DNA from: Gnetum montanum
Lineage: Eukaryota > Streptophyta > Gnetopsida > Gnetales > Gnetaceae
Reading direction: 5' to 3'
Assembly: GCA_015680685.1 (NCBI GenBank)
Contig: MNCI01014916.1
Coordinates: 65,891 to 127,890 of the forward strand
DNA length: 62,000 bases
The notes under the pieces are model-generated. The model worked only from the letters and a program-made list of their open reading frames with translations. It made no database searches and was not told where the DNA came from. Of this stretch, positions 47,205-61,049 are shown one piece after another. A program made the position numbers and the translations under genes. The stretch's first letter is position 1; each line of letters opens with the position of its first letter.

Positions 47205-47909
47205 CACATTTAGCCCTTTCAACATGTGATGTTGTGGCCTTATATTCGTTTGTACTTCTAGCAGGTTATTCTATACTGTGTTTTTCCTTTTATGTCATCT
47301 TATTTGTTTCATATAGTTTTAGAATTTATCTTTTATTCACATTAAAGCGTTTTCTTTCTTTCTTTTAGTGAAATATAAAACCAAAAAATAATAAAAAATT
47401 TAAAACATAAAATAATCAAAAATATATATTTTCTAACATTACATGGCCTACCACGACCTAAAACTAGCAAAAAACATTTACAACCGCATAAGATAGGGCC
47501 CATCATGGCCTAAAAATAGCAAGAACATATGATCCCCTATGGCCTTAAACTAGCAATATGGCCTTCCATGGCTTAAAACTAGCAAGCAGTATTTTTATTC
47601 TATTTAGTCATTTTAGCCAACATAGTCATTTACAACATTTATAACATTAAAATCCTAAAACCACAAAGCTATGATAAAACCATAACACTAGAATAATATA
47701 TAGCAAAAATTGAAAATTGAAAAATAAAATTTAAAATATTTTTTACATGAATAGCCATAGCCCCAATGTGTGGCAAAGTGTCCAAATAATAATAAACGAT
47801 AATCATCTGTAATAGATTCTTGGCTAACACTAGCCATCAACATGAACAAAAATGTAAACATTACATAGTCAAAAATAAGCCAGATGAGATGGGAAAATGG
47901 AGGATTCTA

Positions 47910-50900
47910 AAAAGAATCTAGAGGAAGAAGTTGTGTGCCATCTTCACCCTCACTATTGGGACTACCAGTATCTTCTAATGCCTGAAATACAACTACATAA
48001 AGCCAGTCAAAGCAATTAGTGACCAACAATCAAAGTTATAATTATAAAAACGTAAAAATTAAAATATAAATATAAATACATCAAAACTATGGGAAATTTG
48101 ACTTGATAAACTCCTAAGAAAGATGTTGAATGCCAATATCCAAGCAATGGAAAATTTGGTCTTCCATAATGTTAGCCCAGTTGACATCACCAAAATTAAT
48201 GCTTGTGAGGATGTTTGTTGTGTCCACTCCAGTTCAAGTAGGTGGTTCCCTATTAATTATAGTCATAGAGGTCTCACATGTAGCCATGGTAATATGAAGA
48301 ATAGAAGAATTAGTCACTATTAGAGTGCGTCTAAAGAGCTAGTAAGTACTCTCTATCTAAATCCCCTAGATGAATAGCTCTCTCTTGTGTCATTTAGTTG
48401 ACTCCTCCTTGAGCCACTTTAGGTATGCCTCCTAATTAGCCTTTTACTATATTTTGTGGTTCTTTTGTGTCTTACCTCATTCTATAACCCATGCACTATA
48501 GTCTTTCCAGTCCTAAGCTTTTTGGAAGATGAGATTCATTTGCATTCGCTACTCTACCATCTCCCTTGAGAGTACCACACAGTCATGGATGACATTCTAG
48601 TAGTAAGCCCACATGATCTCTTTGGTTTGCAAGTTCTTTGAGTTAGCCACTTGGGCATCCATAAAGGCCTTGTGATCCTAGAGATCCTTGATAGTCTTAG
48701 TTTGTCACTAGATCTCCTCCCTTAAGATCACAATTTTCTCCCATAGGGATTCATTAGACATCTGAAACTCCCATGAAGTTTTTGTGCATGAAACTAAAAG
48801 ATTATTAGTGTTTTCATATAATTTCAAGTGTACATTCTAGACATCAAAGGAAAGCTTTAGCAAGGAGTTGAACCCCATGTCTTGGCTATGGTCCCACACT
48901 ACTAATGGCACTATAAATAATGCATAATCACAAATTCAACCATAAGCATAGCTCAGAACCTATGATAGTCATAACATAAATACAACCTATAACCATAGTA
49001 AAATGACAAAGGAAAATAAACTTTAGTTCTTATTGATATTAGGTATAACTTGTGCCAACTAGTCAATGATGTTCTTGGCCATTTTGCATATAAACGCCAC
49101 CTTGTCCAAGACCTCTACCCATGGTTTCACAGAAAACATAGGGGTAGGGGCCTTTGGTAGTGGGTTAGGAACTACTACAAGAATAAAAATCATTGAACAT
49201 TTAGAATCCAAACCAAACTTAAAACCATAGGGTATAATGAGTAGCATTAAGGTGTGTTCATACCTAGCTTCTTCTCTTCCTCCTTGGGGACAATGATGGG
49301 GGATGCACCTAGTAATGGCTCACCAAATAAGGCATCAAGGTCATCAATATTAATGTTGGCTAACCCTTCAACCTCATGTTTTTTTAATAATGCCTCCTCT
49401 GCATTCCTTTGTTTCTCCATAGCTATGGTAGAAATACACCTTTGTGCTTGCTTCACTGATGTAGTTGTACACCTCTATGCTTCCTCCCTAGTGGCAACTT
49501 GAGTTACCATATCCTGTTGCTTATCTACAACTATAAGACATAGAACAAATTAGCATGCGAAAGAACAACATAGCCATAGAACATAGCATAACTACACACT
49601 AAAACATAGCAAACCATACATGTAACTTCCTGATGGAACTTGTTATGCCTCAACTTATGCTTCTTTTGGATGGGTTGCTCTATCAGTAGTGGTGTTTCCT
49701 CTATAGGCCATCTCAATTTAACCTTGGCTACCCCATTAGCCTTGAAAAAAAAATCTTGGGCTCTTCTAAAATCAATTGGCACTATGAAAGGCTCCTATCC
49801 TATGCTATTAGGGATCCATATGACCTACCATCAGGTCCATTTTTGGTAATAGACAATGAGTTACCCATCTCATCTAGTAGGTTTTGGGCCTACATGGTTG
49901 GATAAATGTGCTTTATCCAAGGCCTAGAAAGTTGTTCAAGGTTTTGGATCATCCATTATCCATTCCTCCACATCACCTAAAACTCCAAAAAAACTCTTCA
50001 AATAACCTACAAAAATGCATAATGCATGTGGATTATGGTAGAGGTATCTTTGTAGAGTTTGACAATGTCTTCTTAAAGCCCATTAGTCAAGGAAGTAGCC
50101 TAGTTAAACCTAGTATCCTCCATCAGAACCTTCATAAAGATCCACCCCTGTGTGATGTCGATCACCTTCTTTTGTGATAATAGATTAGGAAATGTGCAAG
50201 ATATAAATAATGGATAAGACTCCTTTTCTTTAGAATTCATGAAGTTATCCAAGGCAAGTCTATAGGGGTTCTTACTAGCACCAAATCACTCGAACACCTG
50301 ACAATGGCCTATTTCATTCACTAGTTTGGGGGAAACCTTTGTCCCATTAGTGGAAACACTAAATAAGTCACAAAAGGTGGCCTCATCAATAGTGCTAAAA
50401 TGATCGACTCTTGCATCAAAGAAGTTAATGATGTTCAGCATCTCTGTAGTGGGGATGGAAACGATAGGTGCCATGAAAACATCAAGTAAACTTGCATGTT
50501 CAATGTTTTCTTGGATGTGCCTAGGTACTTGTCTCCTCAACCACTTCTAGGTTGGTCCCACCTAACCAAATTTTAGGATGGGGGTATCCTTATGGCATCC
50601 TAAAATGGATAAGGTGATGTTAGAAGAAGTGGAAGGTCTTGCAAGGTAATAATAAATGTTTAGCATCATCATAGACACATCTAACAAAATTTAAAACTAT
50701 AGAACATTTAAAACCTTATTAGCCATGAAAAAATTAGACATTATAATCCCTATTCATACCTTTCTTTTTGTTACTTGGTGAGGCTTGTGTAGAGGTCTCG
50801 ATAATAATGGGCTTATCCTTAGTATTCTTAGGGTCCACCCACTAGTTGTGTGTTATCTCATTAGCCATACTCATCTTGTAGAAGGAGTTAAAGTCATTAG

Positions 50901-52398
50901 TGTATTTATCAAAATCATCTCTTAACTATTCATAAATAATAATTTGAATCTTGGAGCCTTTGCTAAATATATTTAAGGCTATTTGCGCCACCACCAAGAT
51001 TTGATCTTTCCTGATCAAGCCTTGATTATTGATCCTATACCCACAAGAAGTTCATAAAATCGACAAGTTAGGAAAGGTGACTTAAACAATAAAACCAAAA
51101 ACATCAAAATATTATAATAATACTACTTACCCCAATAGATGGTACATGGTGCTATGGGTGTTCTGGAATAATGTGTGGACTCTATGTGCTACCATTAGAG
51201 TATTGTCAGCATTATACTAATAGTACTCTTGCATGCTCTAGATTTGTGAAAGATATCATATACCAAATGATGTCCCTCATGTCCATTGCCTCCCGTGTAG
51301 CCTAGGTGGTTAGATCATTGCCTCCCTTGTAGCCATAGCTTTAGATTTAGTGATTTTATCTTTGTTGGAATCCTAAAATCGTGAGCAACATAGCATTCAT
51401 TAGAAACTTTGAAAATTCTTAAATATTTTTTTAGAAAATATAGCAAACTAAATAGGTATCGAGCCACAAGAAAAAAACACTAATTTGCACAATCATAGGA
51501 AAAAAATTATTAAAAATTCATTTTCACTGCAATTTTAGTGATTCCACCACCTTTAGAATTATAGCATCATGAATGTTATTTCTATAACTAATACAGCTAA
51601 AAATTTACAACTATTTTAATAGAAATTTTAGAAAACTGAGCAATAACCTACTCATCACTAGAAAAGCCCTTTTCTCCTAAATTTCATAAAAAATTCATCA
51701 ATAATACATTTAAGCTCCAAATGGAGTGATTCCACCACAGCTTGAAAGATCAAACCAAAATATATGCATCCATAACAAGAAAATATCCAAAGTTTGTTCG
51801 ATTTCTTAGGAAACAATTTGTAAGCATTTTGAGAAATCTGAAAAAATACGACAAACCACAACCACATGACATAGCTAAAATGCCCATAACACATTCATCA
51901 CCACTCCAAATTAAACAAAACCATAGACAATAGAAATCCTAAATGTAACTCTACAAACCCACAACCTTATATTTTAACAATTTATAATAGATTCCCTAAT
52001 TAAAAAAATACACAAGTATGCTTACTTTTTTACCAAAACTAGTAAATAACACATACAAAACGACAAAACTTAATATAACATCCACATAAAACCAATTCTA
52101 AAGAACCAACTAATCTTAGATCTACATAAAAAATAGATAAATAAGAGGTATGATTTTGTTATAATTCAATTTTAATGACCACGTTGGTGGAGATATGAAA
52201 AAATGTCCCTATCCCATGCTGGAAAAACACTAAAATGACTAGGAAAATAAGAATAAAACTATTAGTGATGGCCTACCTTGAAGTTATAATAGATGAAATT
52301 TGAATAACAATAGGCTTGGGTAGTTGGAAGATGCCCTAGGATATTGCAAGAACCTCCTTAATCACTATAGTCTTGCTCTTGCCACCTCTTTTCTTCAT
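47910..52398 (-). pseudogene. Element B antisense multi-exon gene (aORF), decayed
   Basis: Function unknown; same gene as in elements A and C. Exons inferred (descending): E1 52398-52277 (MKKRGGKSKTIVIKEVLAIS..., donor AG|GTAGGC, phase 2); E3 about 51370-51131 (shorter; end HSTMYHLLG, donor GTAAGT); E4 51034-50760 (NNQGLIRKDQILVVAQIALN, donor GTATGA); E5 50680-49627 (ASLLDVFMAPIVSIPTTEML, RVDHF, FPNLLSQKKVIDI, GNSLSITKN); E6 49524-49264 (acceptor TTGTAG|ATAAGC; EKQRNAEEALLKKHEVEG, NINIDDLDALFGEPLLGA); E7 49174-49034 (FSVKPWVEVLDKVAFI; its donor is mutated to ATAAG); E8 48898-48103 (SWEFQMSNESLWEKIVIL, coiled-coil-like); E9 47981-47910 (ALEDTGSPNSEGEDG then TAG). Numerous stops. It sits just downstream of gag-protease, as in element A. 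Confidence 0.75.
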
Positions 52399-52699
52399 GA
52401 TTAGTATATGAACATTAGGAGAGCTTGAAAACTAGAAGGATGGAAGCTTCAATGCTACCTAGGAAGGAGATTTTTAGTAACCACATTGAGGATGAGACGT
52501 TCTTGCCACAAAAATTGATATCAAAGCTCTAATCCAATGTTTTGTCTAATGGAATAAGAGTTGTGATGAATTTTTGCAATTATTTGACATAAAAACCTAG
52601 ATCTAAATGTGAACACCTTCTCCCATGCCCTTGTTGTCAATTCTAAGCATCAGAACTTATAGTACACTAGAAGTGCAAAGGGGGAAATTTCTCTCCATG

Positions 52700-54900
52700 T
52701 TGGGAAGGTGGGAGTAAATGTTTAGATTCAAAATTTTAAATTTTTTAGTGGGTCCCACTAGACACCTCCCTTGTTTGAAGGGTTTTTAACATGGAAGCCT
52801 TTCCTATGCTAAGGTTTTGATTCATTAAAGCTCATAAAATAATTTTTGTAATCTTAATTCCCTTGGTCCTTGGTAGGTAGTGTGGATCTAGCATGGTTTC
52901 CTACCTCCTACCCTCCATAACCATAGGACCTAATCTCCTTTGCAATTTTTTGCTACTTCCATCAAGATGCATGAACCCTTAGACCCTGACAAGAGCTAAA
53001 ACCTTGACAAAGCTTATCACTTTGGGCATCCCTATTAGGGAAACACTACCCAAATTGGATCTAGCATTGACCAAGGGGGGTAACATCCATACCCATCCTC
53101 TGTTGCTCACCAAGCTCTAATCTAACCCCAAGACATGTCCCACATAGCCTTAAACCCCTTGAATCACCCCTAGAAGCTCTAGAACATTGGTAAACCTAGT
53201 TGAAAGTACCTAAAGCTTTTAGATATTGTTGATCCATGATAAGGGGGGCTTCATCCATGTTTCCAAGCATGGATCTAGCATGGATGGAAGGGGTTAACCT
53301 TAAATTACCAAAATCAACCACCTAATTATCATATTTTAACTCTAATAGCCCTTTTTAGCTTCTGGTAACATATATTGACAAAAAACAACCTAGGATTTGC
53401 ATCAAAATACTATCTCCATGTTGGTGAACGTGCCCCCNTAGATATCATTCCATGGTCTCCTATAATTGATAATTTTCTAGATTTGAGTCATTTTCCACAT
53501 ATGAAACCTTCTGCACGGTAGTGAACCCTCCAACCGTGTTGCCTAGCATGGATCTAGCATGGATGTCCCAGAAGTATGCCAAATAATCCAAGTTATAGTT
53601 AAAAATAATCTTAAAACTTGCCCTAGTTACCTTACAACCCTGTGAGAGCCTTCTAGAGCCTTCAAATGCTACAAAATTGATTAGAAATGTCAAAAAGCTA
53701 TCATCACCCTCTCATCCACATTGAGGCCATGGTACCTAGTGTGGATAAAGGGGTTATGGCTGCATGAGACATTAAGAAGCCTTTAAACTAGTGGATCTTG
53801 TCATCAAATCTCAAATATCAACATTGGTAGCCCTAAGACCTAACATGCATGGTAAATTTTCCATCATATGGCTCTAGATCTTACATCTTTGATGTATCCA
53901 TACTAAAGAGGAACTTATCCATGCCAAGTAGCATGGATCCAACATGGATAATAGGGATATAAGAAAAAACTCTCATGATTTACATTAAAATTTACATATG
54001 TTGACTTCCTTGCCCCGTCATAGACTATGGTAGCCCAAAACCTAACAAAACCCACTCTATTTCATGTTTGTCCTTACTCCCACACTAGGAACTCCACTCA
54101 TCTATGTTGGCTAGTGTGGATCTAGTGTGGATACTAAGGGGTAGCTCATAGAAGACTCATAAACACCTAAAAATAACATTAGATGTCCTTGCATGCATCT
54201 TAGAACCCTATTAGTACCTTCCAAAGTCTTCATACCTCACAAAACTAACCAAAAACTATAAACAATTAATCCTCTTAAGTCCTCCACACTGGATCTACAT
54301 TAAAAAATATGGATCTAGTGTGGATCCAAAGGGATAAGTTCAAAAAACATGCAAAAACCTTTAAAATTATCAAATTTTGATCCTAAACTTCAACCATTAA
54401 CACCAACAACTCTTGATACATGCATGCATCACCAAAACTTGTTAAAAACTATAAAAAGACAATTTCCTTTAAAACCTATAAAACAAATTGGTTAACCTCT
54501 AAAACCACTTATAAGCCCTTAAAAATGCCAAATTTTAATCATAAACCCTAACCCTCAAGATTGGCAACCCTGACCGCTAACATGCATGGTCGATTTGCTA
54601 TCAAATGAGCCTAGATTTGATATTTTAATCTAGTCATGTTGGGAAAAGCCTAATCGATGTTGGGATAATGTGGATATAGCATGGATGGGCTACCTTTCTA
54701 GTTTCAATAGTAGATCGACATCACTAGAGACCAAAAACCTTCACTAGCCAAGGCCATAATCTCATAGCCTTTAGTTTGAATTCAATTAACCTTGTTTTGA
54801 TCTTAAAATACATCAAGACCCCTCTTGCATGTTGGATCTATGCTTCCTAGCATGGATGAGGGGGGATGACTATGCATGATCCTAAACAACCTTCAAACTT
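52700..54900 (+). repeat. Diverged ~190-bp tandem array with CTAGTGTGGATCTAGCATGG core, element B
   Basis: About ten diverged units containing CTAGTGTGGATCTAGCATGG or shorter variants, often followed by ATAAGGGG. Examples lie near 52880, 53065, 53270, 53550, 53735, 53935, 54115, 54310, 54670 and 54840; most spacings are 180-205 bp. It occupies the same place as the element A array, on the 5' side of antisense exon 1, but with an unrelated core. No coding frame; short ORFs here are incidental. Confidence 0.7.
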
Positions 54901-57900
54901 AGCTAGGTTTGACCAAAACCCTAGAAATGATTTAATTCTTAATGATAAGGTACTATTAGATCTTATCTAACATTGGTATCCAAGGTATTATTATGTATTA
55001 CCTAGTAAGCTAGACCAACTCTGCTACTAACTAGGTCTAAGATCTAAACCCAAATGTGATAACTAAGGGTACTTCCCCATATTACCATCCCTGAAATAAA
55101 AGTAAATACATTATGACTTATAATGAGTAACAATTTTTTCCTACATCCAACCATATAAATCACAAGTATTTATGCATAACCTCATCATACTTTATGAACT
55201 ATACTAGTAGAATTTCTAGATAATTAGAATCTGAATCACACTTTGTTGTTTTCCCAATCACACTTATGATGGCCCTTAACTAATATGTTTAAGTGTAATT
55301 GAGACATATAATGGTTGATGTTATTAGCACATGATTAAAATATTAAGATTTAAGCTTTTTCCTTTAATAAAAAGAAAAGTAAAGCATAATTATCCTAAAT
55401 CATATGTATTCATTCCTAACTCACTGTACACATCCTAAACTCATGCTACTATCTTTTAATTATCAAGTATTTGCTGCTATGTGTACAAAGTGACAACACT
55501 ACTAGGATTAACAAACAATAATATATTTATGCTTAGAATTGATCACACTCATTCATTTGTATTTTTCTATATATAAAAACATAAATAGTTGTTTTAAGTA
55601 TAAAAGAAAGTAAATATTAACTAACTTCATGAAGAATAAAGTGCATTAAAATTAATATTATACCAAGTCAAAGTATTGTAATGGTGTGGAGTAATCTTAG
55701 TTATTATTGATAGAGCATTCAATAATAATGCACTCAAATGAGGACTTCATATACTTACTTCTTACCATGCTACGAGTACTCACTAACTAATACTAACTTC
55801 TACAAAAATAAACTAAAAAAGCTTTGCTATAGCTAATGTTATAAATGTCATAAATGTACTAGGTATGCTTGTGTTTATAGGTATTTATGGATACTACATT
55901 AACATTAATGCATGAACATAGCTACATAGATGCTAATGTGTTGATACATCCAACTAAAAGATTATTTATCATACTCTCATGATTCAATAAAAACTCATCC
56001 TTAAGTTAAATAAGATTCCAACAAAGTTTATTTCAAAAATTTTGCAAGTTACTAACTAACCAACTAGATGTAAGTACCTTATTATAATTGTATTTGAGTA
56101 ACTTAACAACTAATGAAAATAATAAAATTTAGATACATTATTCTTACAAAAGTTTCTAGGATTAAAAAAATTTCTTAGGTAGATGTTTGTAAGTTATCCC
56201 TAGCAATAAAAGCTTTTCCTACCTTAGTGAGTTCAATAGCTAATCTACTACTTCTACTAATATATTCCTTAATTGATATGCCTTAATCAAAACTCACATC
56301 TTCTTCTCTTTTATCCTAGAATCATGGATGGTCTAGGCCAATTGACCTAAAGTTAAAATTATTAGTACTTCCTAAGGATAAGATAGGATTGAAAATAGTT
56401 CATGCTTATTGACAAACCAAGCCATAAAATATAATTCTATAATTTTAAATGCCTTTACCTATTATTCTTTTCACTAGATTTCTTGAAACATTACTTTGTT
56501 CACTAAACTTGGTAATGAGAGCCTTCAACAATGTGTTTATAATATGTAGCTTCTAGAATACTTCATTGTGCAACTTGTGTTTATTTTTATAAAGTAGAAA
56601 TGTCGCATCCACTTGCTTTTCCAACTCAATTTAAGATTGACTATCAAGTAGCATTATAAAATTTATGTACTGTAGATTAGTGAACTCCATCTATTTGATC
56701 ATGTTCTTAATTTTTGTCTCCTTCATTTTTATTTGTATTTATTTCATAGTATTAATTATATCCAAGATGGATTACTAGGTAAAATCAAGAAATTGTTAGA
56801 GATTTATGTTTAACTTTGCTTTTTTGATTCAGATTTCTTTTAAGAGGCTTATCTAGTCTCAATATTGCTGTTTGATGTTCTCATGCTTAGTATCCTTGTT
56901 CTTCCATGCTATAATTTCAATTGCTAACTTTTGTCAAATGGTTGTAATCTCCTTCATCCATAGATTTTTTTATTTATGACCAACCTATGGACATCAACAT
57001 GTACATGTTTTAACTACTTCTAAAGATGCTTCAAATGATCTTCCATTTTATTCTTTTCCCTTTCAATGCTTTATAGCCTTCTATTCTCATTAGCAAGATC
57101 TTTATTTTCCTCTACTAGCATGGTGATCCTCTTGTTTAAGGCATGAAATTTGACTTTATTTTAATAGAAATCCCATGTGATCATTTTCTTCTTCATCTTC
57201 ACTTGATGTTGATTAGCTTTCAATTGGTTGAATGCATCATCATGGAATGGGTTAAGTTAGTGGATGAAAAGTTTTGATAGCTAGGCTCAGAGTTGTATAA
57301 CTTTATTTTAAAACTAATAATTTGACATATTAACCTAATATTGTTAGACCTTTGAAATGACCAACTTAACTTTGAGTGTAATAACTTTAAAATATATTAG
57401 TATGGTATCTTTAATAATATTAAGGATAGATGGGATTGTTTTCTTGGTTCTAACTAGTCCATATAAAACATTTTCATGTAATTTTGCACTCACTATTTTT
57501 GTCCCTCCTAATCTATCCCACACAAAAACTTAGATGTATGAAATAGAAGCAAAGTCTAGCACTAGTGCAACAAGAACCTTTGATGCTTTTGTGAAATTAC
57601 CTACCACCATTTCTACAATTTTCTTCTATCCTTTATATAGTATGATCATCACCATTACCTTATCTCCCTATTCTAGTGATATCAATAAGTTTTTTTTATT
57701 ATATAAAATGATAGAATATTTTTTAGATAGAATTATGGAGACATCTCCAATAGGGCTAAAAATTTTGAATTACTAGTTCTTATATCCATGAATAGGTTGG
57801 TAAAGTCTAGGGAAAAAAATATTTTAGAAAATATTCCTCAAATTAAAAGGAAATTAGGGATCAAATGATAAATCCATTATTCCAAATCAAATTTTTTACC

Positions 57901-58600
57901 AATGTCAATAAGTATCAAGCATAAAATGATGATGCATACATAAAATATCTTGTAAAAAATGGCTAAGCATAGGAAAAATGCAACATAATATAAAGGCATT
58001 ATGGTAGTGAAATTGTTCAAAAATAGCATAGAAAAGAAATAGTTCTATCAATGAATTGGTGCAAACCAAAAATAAAAACATGAATAGAATAAATCTAAAG
58101 ACAAATCTGGGCAAAACTACGGATAAAAGGTCCCAAAATAGAAAATCCATATTTATAAGAAATAGAAAAAAACCTACAAAAGTGTATTCCTAGATATGTA
58201 CCATAGATCGAAAGCATCTAACAAGGAGTTGAGTTACCCTATTCATACTTTAATAAGTGCATTGGTGCAAATACAATGGAAGCAAAAGCAAATCCAATAC
58301 TTACTGATTGTAGAAGGAAGATCATATTCATGTATCGATCTAATTCTTAGGAGATCTTTTCATGTCAAGAGGACATCATGAATGATATATAATATGTCAA
58401 TAGGGAAGAGAGAGAAAAATAAAGAAGAGCTAAAATAAATAGCAATTCTTTTGAAAGTAAAGCTCTAATAAGCTCTTTCAAGAAAGTTATAATGCTAACA
58501 AGATGATTATAGATGTCAAACCTTTACATTGAGGGGTATTCTTTTATATGATGCAATGGGGTCCATATAAACTTCCAAAATCTTACAAAAGGTTCTAGAT
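54900..58600 (-). other. AT-rich DNA with a coiled-coil-like remnant (- strand, 57250-56760)
   Basis: No gene recognised. The - strand between about 57250 and 56760 gives an interrupted frame with HALNKRITMLVEENKDLANE, a NRRL*SIEREKNKMEDHLK phrase and other Lys/Glu/Leu-rich stretches, suggesting a coiled coil of the kind seen near gag of plant retroelements. I see nothing definite at 55000-56700 and 57300-58600 apart from short incidental ORFs. Confidence 0.35.
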
Positions 58601-58614
58601 AGGAGAAATGATGT

Positions 58615-59040
58615 AAGATACAAATTTTGATGTTGAATGTCAAAATTTTGATGCGAGACATTCAAAGCTAGAAATGAAGCTTAACATCAAATGTCGAAAG
58701 TAAATTCTATGTGAGACATGGAAAGATTTGATGTGGGATGTCAAAACTGATTTGGCATGAAACATCAAAAGCTAGTGAGCTAACATCAAACATTGAATAT
58801 AAAATTGACATTAGATGTTGAAAATCTAACACATGATGTCAAAAGTAAATTTAAAACCAAACATCAAACTTGTAGATGAAAACTAATACTGGGCATTGAA
58901 ATTTTGATGCATGAGATTGTAAATATATTTGAAGATCTAATGTCAGAGATCAAAGATGAAATAGACATGGGATGTCAAATAGTTAATGTTAAATGTTAGA
59001 AGTGAATTTTTACATTGAACGTCAAAGCTAAAGTGGAATG
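58615..59040. repeat. Short irregular ACATCAAA / GATGTCAAA repeats
   Basis: At least ten diverged occurrences of GATGTCAAAA, ACATCAAAAGCTAG and TTTGATGTGGGATGTC, in both orientations, spaced about 25-45 bp. Non-coding. Possibly a decayed tandem array of a retroelement untranslated region. Confidence 0.55.
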
Positions 59041-59289
59041 AGAATCAATGTTGAAACTAACATTGAACATTGAAACTAGAAATAAACTTGAAATAATGTT
59101 TTTAATGATGTAAAATGTCATTTTTGATAGGCTGAAAATGACTTCAAGTACTAAAAATTCATAAAGTGTACCCAATTCTTTGACTCAAGTTAAAAAAGTT
59201 AAATTGGGTACAACATTGCTCCCTCTTAATGGATACTACTAAAAAGATAAAGAGGAATCCATTGAGAAAAAACTTGAGCTAATAAGTAC

Positions 59290-60130
59290 TTGTAAGAGGA
59301 TTTTAAAAAGTAGGAGAATAGGAGAAAAAATATAGGATATCATTGATACACCTATGATAGAGTGTTATCCCATAAAAGTTGACCATGGCTAGATTCCAAA
59401 AAGTACACACAAATATAACAAAAAGTACTACCTAACCCACTCAATTCTCTTAATCACATCCTTAGTAGAATAAAGTATAGACACTCAATAGGCCTCACTA
59501 ATGTACAGTATAAAAAGAGAAAGGGATAGAGAAATAAGGAAAATAGGTGGGAAGTAAAAAGAGAAAGAAATATAAAGTGGGAAAGCATGTTAGGGACATC
59601 ACCAATACACCAATAGTGGGGTGCTATGTTAAAAATGTGGGACATGGCTAAATTCTTAGATTTGACCTCTATCTTACCTCACTCATATGCAAATTTCACA
59701 CTTTTAACATCACTTTACACTCAATACTTCTTCACTACATTGGGGAAGAGATACTAGTTTAGCCTCACTAATGCTAAATATAGAGAGAAATGGAAAAAGA
59801 TGAGGAGAGGGAACAAAAGAAAGACAAGAGATATATAATACATGAAGAATAGAAATGATAGCATACAAAAGGAAGGATATAAAAGAGGATATAGCCCTTG
59901 CACTTGTCATAAGGATGGACCTATGCCATAGAAATGGAGCATGGCTAAATCCTACATATTGTATGACTAAAAATGATATCATATGTATGGTAAAGTAATC
60001 CCTCCTTATCTCACATAATAATATGCTCAATCACAACCTCATATGAAGCAATAAGACATCAAGCCATTCAAAAACCTCACTAGTTATGCAAAACACATAG
60101 AGTAGAGCAGAATAGATTACATAGGGGAAA
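59290..60130. repeat. Three diverged tandem copies, ~260-310-bp unit
   Basis: Markers recur in order: a CATGGCTA(A/G)AT phrase (59383, 59644, 59940) and CCTCACTA(A/G)T (59491, 59764, 60075), each followed by a purine-rich AGAGAAA/GGGGAAAAGG tract. The purine-rich tracts read as pyrimidine-rich on the - strand. It lies on the 3' side of the minus-strand integrase fragment. Confidence 0.6.
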
Positions 60131-60269
60131 AGGAAGAAAATAGTTAAAGAAATATCAAAAAAAAGATATAGGGGAAAATAAAAAAGAAAGTACAAAATAA
60201 AATAGAGTTTAGAACAAACTTGTTATCCTAACATAGTAAAGAGTAAATTTCTATTGGAAGAACACTTGT

Positions 60270-61020
60270 CCAATCTTGAATAGTGAACAATTTTACTACA
60301 ACAATATGGTTACAAGTAGTAGTGCTTAAGAAAGCTCCTATTGATAGGATTTGGAAATTGATGCTTTTCAAGATTAGAAAATATAGAGGTATCATTCTAT
60401 AGAGATTGAACCATTAAGAAAGGATCCTACCAGTTAGGAGAGAACTTTGAAACTCTAGAGTTCAAAAGATGATGTTGTACCAAATCATCTTCATGGATCT
60501 CTTTGACTCGAACATGTCTATAGTGACAACATTAAATATCTTCTTGATATTCATGCAAATGACAAAGAATAGTTTGTTGATATTTTTTAAGAAGATCTAA
60601 CTCAATGCATCACATACTATTGTTATCCTAACCTGAATACCAATCATGTAGAGAAACATAGATAAATGAGATATGGAGCTCAATTGGTAAGACTTCCTCA
60701 AAACCATAGGTTAACAAGTATGGGGTATGACTAGTGATGTACATAAGCTAATACAATAAACCCAAAGGGCATGAGATAGCTTTATGTGCCAGTTACATAT
60801 GGTTTATTAACCATGGTATAAAGAAATTGTATGAAAGTTTTATTACTAAACTCATCTTATTCATTAGACTAAGGGTAATAATATGATAATAAATATTTAA
60901 TGATGTGGTACATAGAGCAAAAATAAGATACCTCATTAATTTTGAACTAAGGTTTATTATTAGTTACAATTTAAAGATGTATGCTAAAGTGAGCCATGGT
61001 GTGATCAAGGATAAAGCAAT
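60270..61020 (-). pseudogene. Integrase fragment of another Ty3/gypsy element, minus strand
   Basis: On the - strand, with frame changes, the end of an integrase core can be read: MAHFSIHL*IVTNNKP, where the DNG motif has become NNK, then VSYFCSMYHI and YYYP*SNE. The C-terminal part follows: TPYLLTYGFEEVLPIELHIS, LLKKYQQTILCHLHEYQEDI and a DPFLMVQSL relic of the GPF motif. These match the usual order of Ty3/gypsy integrase. Heavily decayed, and not close to the integrase of elements A and C. Confidence 0.6.
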
Positions 61021-61049
61021 AGTATGAAATCACATTCCTGAATATCATG

